DNA from: Gemmatimonadota bacterium | GTDB taxonomy: Bacteria > Gemmatimonadota > Gemmatimonadetes > JACCXV01 > JAHWKZ01 | Length of the DNA: 9,824 nt | NCBI GenBank assembly: GCA_030641505.1 | Contig: DAOWHI010000211.1 | Coordinates: 1-9,824 of the forward strand | Direction of reading: 5' to 3' | In this document: positions 6,256-9,824 of the stretch, in pieces | How the letters are laid out: each line of letters opens with the position of its first letter | Position numbering within the stretch: position 1 is the first letter of the stretch | Notes under the pieces: generated by a model | Databases searched by the model: none | Told to the model about the DNA's origin: nothing | Seen by the model: only the letters and a program-made list of their open reading frames with translations | Made by a program: the position numbers and the translations under genes

Positions 6256-8564
6256 AACCCCTCGCGCTCGACCCGCTCCCGCATCCGAGACACGTCACCT
6301 TCCATCCGCGTCATGAGCGCCTCAAACCGTTCGTCCCCGTAGAGATCCTCAAAAGTGGGATCGGTGCGGATCAGCTTATAGGCGCGAAAGCCCTTGCCAT
6401 ACGCATCCTCGAGTACGTCAACCGCCTCGTCGATCCGACCCTGGAGCGCCAACGCTTGAACCAGGTAGATGTATGCAACCTGGTGCGCTTGACCAGCGGG
6501 CTCGATCTGCGCCCGAGCACGGCGTTCGGCCTCCCGAAAGAGCTCCTGCGCCTCGTCGTGATTCCCCAACTTGAGGTGCACAAACCCTAGGTACGTGAGC
6601 GGTTGGAACTCCGGCGCCAATCCGAGGACGAATGCTTCGACAAGCGGCCTTGCCTGCTCGTAGTTCTCACGTATTAGGTCGAGCCGAATCTTAAGGATCA
6701 TGACCTCCGTCGAGAGCGGTTCCAGCGACCGGCCGAGCTCGATCTCCTCGGCGGCCCTCGCTTCGTCCCCTTGAAGCAGATAGAGCAGCCCGATGAAGGC
6801 GTGGCTGCTCCCGTTGTCGGGTTCGATCGTGAGTCGGCGACGGTACCAACGTTCCGCCTCAACGTAGTCGATCAGATCGGTGTAAATTTCGCCCACCACC
6901 TGGTAATGGTGTCCGTCGGTCGGCTCGAGCGCGACCGCTCGTTTCGCCGCCACGAGCGCTTCGTCCAGGCGGCCCAGTTCGTACAACGAGAACGCCAACC
7001 CCTCCGTCGCCCGGGCGTAGTTGGGATTGAGCTCGATCGCTCGCTCCGCCTCCTCAACTGCCCCCTCGTAATCTCCGACGTGGAACATCAAAAACCCTAG
7101 CGCGTAATGGCCGTCCGCCAGATCTGGGTCGAGCTCGATCGCCTTTTGGCTGGCCACCCTAGCCGAGTCGGCCCACGATGCGTCGGTGAATACCATCCGG
7201 AAGACGTACGCTTGACCGAGCCCGGCGTATGCGCCCGCGTACTCCGGGTCGATCGCTAGCGCCTGGTGGAATAGGTCTATCGCGGTGTCGACGTTTCGTT
7301 TCGTCTCCGGCATGTTTTCAGGCGAGCCCCACAAGTAGTCGCGGCCCTTCAGGTACAAGTCGTAGGCGGTAAGGTTGCCGGTCCGGCCGGCGGCGATCGC
7401 CTCAGCATGGGCCCGCGTAAATGTGGTCTGCAAGGCGGCCGCGATCTTCTCGGCGATCTCGCTCTGGATCTCGAAGATGTCGGTCAGGTTACGGTCGTAC
7501 GTCTCGGCCCACAGGTGCTCGTCGGTCTGGGCATTCACGAGCTGGGCGGTGATCCGTACGCGCTCCCCCTGCCGCCGAACGCTTCCCTCGAGAATGGTGG
7601 CTACACCCAACTCCTGGCCGATCTGGATCATGTTCTTGTCGGTGTTCCTGTACTGTATCGTCGAGGTGCGCGAGATGACGTGCAGGTCGTCGATCTTGGA
7701 GATCGCCGTCAGGATGTCGTCGGTGATGCCGTCGCTGAAGTACTGGTTCTCCGGATCCGCGCTCATGTTCGCGAACGGGAGCACCGCGATCGAGCGGTCG
7801 ATCTGCCCAACGCCCGCGGTGGCAACCCGCGACTCGGCGGCAGCCGATCGTTCGCTCTCTCGGTCCTGAACCCGGGTCACCAGCAGCAGGGCCAACACGA
7901 TCGTCGCGGCCAGCAGCGCGCCGCCCAAGGCGATCCAACGTCGCTTGTTGGACTCAGCGGTTGGGGCACCTGGCGTCGTCGCCGCGGCTTGAACCGTTGG
8001 CTGCGGCTCCTCCAAAGAAGCCCCCGCGGCCATTGTCACACCGTAGACGATGACCTGCTCGGCGATGCCTTTTAGCTCACGCGTGCCGAGCGCTTCCAGC
8101 TCGAAGTCGTCGCGCCGGTGGAGCTGTCGCCACACGTAGTCGCTGACGAGCACCTGTCCCGGTTCGGCGACCGTCTGAAGGCGCGATGCGAAGTTGACTC
8201 CGTCGCCATACGCATCACCATCCGCCGTGGTGACGATCTCGCCCAAATGGATGCCGGCGTGTGCGCGGGCGGACGTTCCGGCACGCCGAGAGCGCTCTTC
8301 GAAATCGCTCACGATCTTGAGCGCCGTGCGCGCTGCACTGTCGGTGCTGTTGAAAACGACCAGCGCGCCGTCGCCGAGAAACTTGACGACTCGACCGCCG
8401 TAGCGGGCAACGACGTCGCGGGTCACCGACTGGAAGAGGTCGACCAGCTTGAGCGCCTGGTCTTCGCGAGCGGCGGCCAACCTCGTGTACCCGGCCACAT
8501 CGACGAACAACACCGCCGCCAGACGGCGATCGCCAGACTCTACAGTGACACTCACGATCGGCAA
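6252..8564 (-). CDS. Class III adenylate cyclase with TM segment, TolB/FlgO-like domain and TPR repeats
   Basis: A 770-residue receptor-type cyclase that makes cAMP from ATP. The class III catalytic domain is at about 12-178 with a full active site: metal Asp22 (FVDVAGYT) and Asp65 (KFLGDG), substrate pair Lys61/Asp117 (adenine-specific pattern), and transition-state Asn124 and Arg128 (GVNFASRL). A low-complexity linker leads to one membrane helix (about 210-230). Residues 257-380 match the domain seen in many cyclase-TPR proteins (SIAVLPFANMSADPENQYFSDGITDDI...ILEGSVRRQGERVRITAQLV). Five or more TPR units run from about 395 to 725. With the cyclase inside, the TolB-like and TPR parts would be periplasmic sensors. 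The start is a TTG at 8564 with GGAA 6 bases upstream; a GTG at 8555 is the alternative. It is 48 bases after apbE and overlaps the next gene by 4 bases. Confidence 0.88.
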   Translation of the reverse strand: MPIVSVTVESGDRRLAAVLFVDVAGYTRLAAAREDQALKLVDLFQSVTRDVVARYGGRVVKFLGDGALVVFNSTDSAARTALKIVSDFEERSRRAGTSARAHAGIHLGEIVTTADGDAYGDGVNFASRLQTVAEPGQVLVSDYVWRQLHRRDDFELEALGTRELKGIAEQVIVYGVTMAAGASLEEPQPTVQAAATTPGAPTAESNKRRWIALGGALLAATIVLALLLVTRVQDRESERSAAAESRVATAGVGQIDRSIAVLPFANMSADPENQYFSDGITDDILTAISKIDDLHVISRTSTIQYRNTDKNMIQIGQELGVATILEGSVRRQGERVRITAQLVNAQTDEHLWAETYDRNLTDIFEIQSEIAEKIAAALQTTFTRAHAEAIAAGRTGNLTAYDLYLKGRDYLWGSPENMPETKRNVDTAIDLFHQALAIDPEYAGAYAGLGQAYVFRMVFTDASWADSARVASQKAIELDPDLADGHYALGFLMFHVGDYEGAVEEAERAIELNPNYARATEGLAFSLYELGRLDEALVAAKRAVALEPTDGHHYQVVGEIYTDLIDYVEAERWYRRRLTIEPDNGSSHAFIGLLYLLQGDEARAAEEIELGRSLEPLSTEVMILKIRLDLIRENYEQARPLVEAFVLGLAPEFQPLTYLGFVHLKLGNHDEAQELFREAERRARAQIEPAGQAHQVAYIYLVQALALQGRIDEAVDVLEDAYGKGFRAYKLIRTDPTFEDLYGDERFEALMTRMEGDVSRMRERVEREGL

Positions 8565-8576
8565 TCTAGGTTCCGG

Positions 8577-8588
8577 CCAAACGTTCGG
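8577..8588. repeat. Imperfect palindrome upstream of the cyclase gene
   Basis: CCAAACGTTCGG has the perfect core AACGTT flanked by CC/GG, with one mismatched pair. It lies in the 48-base spacer between apbE and the cyclase gene, 13-24 bases before the TTG start, where a regulator could act. It is a short candidate with no independent support. Confidence 0.2.
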
Positions 8589-8612
8589 CCTTTGGGCAGG
8601 AAACGACTCTTG

Positions 8613-9614
8613 CTAACCGATGTGCTCGATGCGGGTCCCCGGCGACGTAGCGGTTACGAGTTGTCGGGCTCTGTCTGCGGGACAGCCGAAGATTGCCGTA
8701 CCGGCTGCGTCGGCCGTGATACAAGAGTCGGCGCTCACGGTCACGCTGTGGATCGGTGAGCGGCGGGGTGCGCCGGTGACCGGGTCGAGCAGGTGGTGGT
8801 AGCGCCGCCCGGCGTGTTCGAAGAACTGCTCGTAGTCGCCCGACGTCGCAATCGCGCGGTTTGTGACCTTCACCGTGTGGGTGATCCGATCGCGATCGCT
8901 CGATGATCGAATGCCGATCTCCCACGGATCACCGTCCTGTGAGACGCCGAGGGCGTAGAGGTCCCCACCGACGTTGACCAACGCGTTGCGGATCCCCCAT
9001 TCGCGAAGCGCATCGACCGCACGGTCGACGCCATACCCCTTGGCGATACCGCCGAGATCGATCGCCAGGTCGCGGTCGCGAAACACGACCACAGGTGCTC
9101 CGTCGGCGCGGTAATCGACCTCTAGCCGCTGGTAAAACCGTCGATTCGCGTAGCGTCGCACGTCAATGTCGGAAGGCGGAGCTATGCGTCGCTCCACGTC
9201 CCAGAGCGCCACCGCGTTGGCTAGGCATGGGTCGAACACGCCGCCACTCGCTTCCGCCCAACGCAGTGCTTCGACGAGGACGTCCGCGGTCGGCTGACCG
9301 ACGACGACCGGCTGCGCGGCCGCCAACCGGTTGGCGCGACCGACATCCGAATCCCCACGGAACCGTGACATGGTGCGATCGACCCACCTGAGCGCGTCGA
9401 GCGCTGCGTCGATCGCTCGTTGAGCGTAGCGCGGGTTGTGATGCACGACGGCTAGCTCGGCGACCGTGCCCATGACGGGCGCGGTGCGGCGGATAACGCG
9501 CCGGCCGGGCTGGATCGCCCTTGGCAACGAAGCGACCACGAACGCGCCAATTCCGAGAGTCAGGAAGAGTCGCCGATTCGGCAGCGACTGTTGATCGCCG
9601 TTACGCTCACCCAT
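8613..9614 (-). CDS. apbE: FAD:protein FMN transferase (ApbE)
   Basis: A 333-residue enzyme of normal family length. It transfers FMN from FAD to a threonine of Nqr/Rnf subunits (NqrB/NqrC or RnfD/RnfG) on the periplasmic side, using Mg2+. Motifs in order: MGT (48-50); VDRTMSRFRGDSDVGRAN (78-95); the flavin loop DLGGIAKGYGVD (186-197); NVGGD (214-218); ATSGDYEQF (256-264); HLLDPVTG (274-281); and the metal-binding end SADSCITADAAGTAIF (294-309). Residues 13-31 form a signal with the twin-arginine pattern NRRLFLT, so Tat export or anchoring is likely. ATGs occur at 9617 and 9614; AGGAG at 9622-9626 is 4 and 7 bases away, favouring 9614. The start overlaps the 56-aa Cys-rich gene, and an NqrE/RnfA-type gene lies just upstream, matching ApbE's role. 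Confidence 0.95.
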   Translation of the reverse strand: MGERNGDQQSLPNRRLFLTLGIGAFVVASLPRAIQPGRRVIRRTAPVMGTVAELAVVHHNPRYAQRAIDAALDALRWVDRTMSRFRGDSDVGRANRLAAAQPVVVGQPTADVLVEALRWAEASGGVFDPCLANAVALWDVERRIAPPSDIDVRRYANRRFYQRLEVDYRADGAPVVVFRDRDLAIDLGGIAKGYGVDRAVDALREWGIRNALVNVGGDLYALGVSQDGDPWEIGIRSSSDRDRITHTVKVTNRAIATSGDYEQFFEHAGRRYHHLLDPVTGAPRRSPIHSVTVSADSCITADAAGTAIFGCPADRARQLVTATSPGTRIEHIG

Positions 9615-9777
9615 CATTCCACTCCTCTTCGGCTGTTCCGGCGCCGCATGTCTCGCACCCGGACCGGTCGCGTCTACCACACGTACCGCACGCTGGATCT
9701 CTGCCCGACTGGAGCATCACCAGCGCGAACACGACGAACAAAGCGGCCGCCGCCACAATCCCGACCACGGCGCTCAT
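9607..9777 (-). CDS. 56-aa membrane-anchored CxxC/CxxC protein, possible NqrM-like maturation factor
   Basis: A short gene with an ATG at 9777 that overlaps the upstream gene's stop as ATGA, and a TGA at 9607-9609 that lies within the start of apbE. The product has one N-terminal transmembrane helix (about 4-22: VVGIVAAAALFVVFALVML). A short tail follows with C30-GT-C33 and C41-ET-C44, that is CxxC-x7-CxxC, and an acidic end (EEEWNDG). Four cysteines spaced like this suggest binding of Fe, Zn or an Fe-S cluster. NqrM, a small one-helix Cys protein encoded beside apbE and needed for Na+-NQR assembly, is the nearest known idea, but its cysteine pattern differs. The N-terminal anchor plus CxxC of RnfB is another resemblance, though the rest of RnfB is absent. 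Overlaps on both sides and position support a real gene; the function is inferred. Confidence 0.65.
   Translation of the reverse strand: MSAVVGIVAAAALFVVFALVMLQSGRDPACGTCGRRDRSGCETCGAGTAEEEWNDG
9622..9626 (-). promoter_or_regulatory. Shine-Dalgarno site of apbE, inside the upstream gene
   Basis: AGGAG on the minus strand, 7 bases before the ATG at 9614 and 4 before the ATG at 9617. It is embedded in the last codons (Glu-Glu-Glu-Trp) of the 56-aa gene, so translation of the two is probably coupled. Confidence 0.65.
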
Positions 9778-9824
9778 GAGCTCAGCAACCCGGCAAAGCC
9801 CATGAACGCCATCGACAGGCTGGC
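9774..9824 (-). CDS. C-terminal fragment of an NqrE/RnfA-family membrane subunit
   Basis: The last 16 residues of a protein running off the right edge, ASLSMAFMGFAGLLSS, then TGA at 9774-9776. This closely resembles the end of RnfA/RsxA proteins (which finish like SLAFMGFSGLVKL, from memory) and the homologous NqrE. These are six-helix inner-membrane subunits that carry an Fe centre in ion-pumping NADH:quinone or ferredoxin:NAD+ oxidoreductases. Its place directly before a small Cys protein and apbE supports this. The fragment is too short to separate NqrE from RnfA. An alternative is an unrelated polytopic membrane protein with a similar end. Confidence 0.55.
   Translation of the reverse strand, partial: ASLSMAFMGFAGLLSS

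Noticed and set aside
7407..8759. Two plus-strand open frames (222 and 213 residues) opposite the cyclase and apbE genes
   Set aside because: They are shadow frames of clearly recognised genes and show no motifs of their own.
1..9824. CRISPR arrays, tRNA/rRNA genes, insertion sequences, phage or integrase genes
   Set aside because: No spaced direct repeats, cloverleaf-like segments, terminal inverted repeats or transposase motifs were seen on either strand.

Overview
The window is GC-rich (about 60% by eye), densely coding chromosomal DNA from a Gram-negative bacterium. It carries exported c-type cytochrome, kelch and disulfide-type envelope proteins, a Tat-type signal on an ApbE flavin transferase, and the end of an NqrE/RnfA-type subunit. 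Shine-Dalgarno sites are clear and overlapping genes suggest translational coupling. The phylum cannot be fixed from the sequence; proteobacterial, Gemmatimonadota-like or Acidobacteriota-like lineages all fit. No rRNA, tRNA, CRISPR array, insertion sequence or phage gene was seen, and no stretch over 300 bases lacks a gene.

Left part (1-2661): the 3' end of an unidentified plus-strand gene runs tail-to-tail into a minus-strand membrane protein of the NTP/NDP exchange (Npt/TLC) transporter family. Only 55 bases separate that protein's start from a divergent plus-strand EamA/DMT-family transporter. The DMT gene ends in a CTAG tetramer that is also the stop of the convergent cytochrome gene. 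An intrinsic terminator lies inside its last codons and best serves the opposite strand.

Middle part (2658-4947): on the minus strand, a 73-aa acidic protein of unknown function is followed, after a large hairpin, by an exported monohaem cytochrome c fused to TPR repeats. Divergent from these is an exported six-bladed kelch propeller. The 154-base divergent spacer holds an inverted repeat and a third copy of its half-site.

Right part (4954-9824): a tightly packed minus-strand series, read from the right edge: the C-terminus of an NqrE/RnfA-family ion-translocating subunit; a 56-aa membrane-anchored protein with two CxxC pairs (ATGA overlap); apbE, the FAD:protein FMN transferase (8-base overlap); 48 bases; a class III adenylate cyclase with a membrane segment, a TolB/FlgO-like domain and TPRs; and, by a GTGA overlap, a membrane-anchored protein with 18 cysteines in nine regularly spaced pairs. 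The first three fit assembly of a flavin-containing Nqr- or Rnf-type complex. The last two look like a cAMP-producing receptor and an envelope partner. The least familiar items are the nine-pair cysteine repeat protein with its coupled cyclase and the 56-aa CxxC protein.
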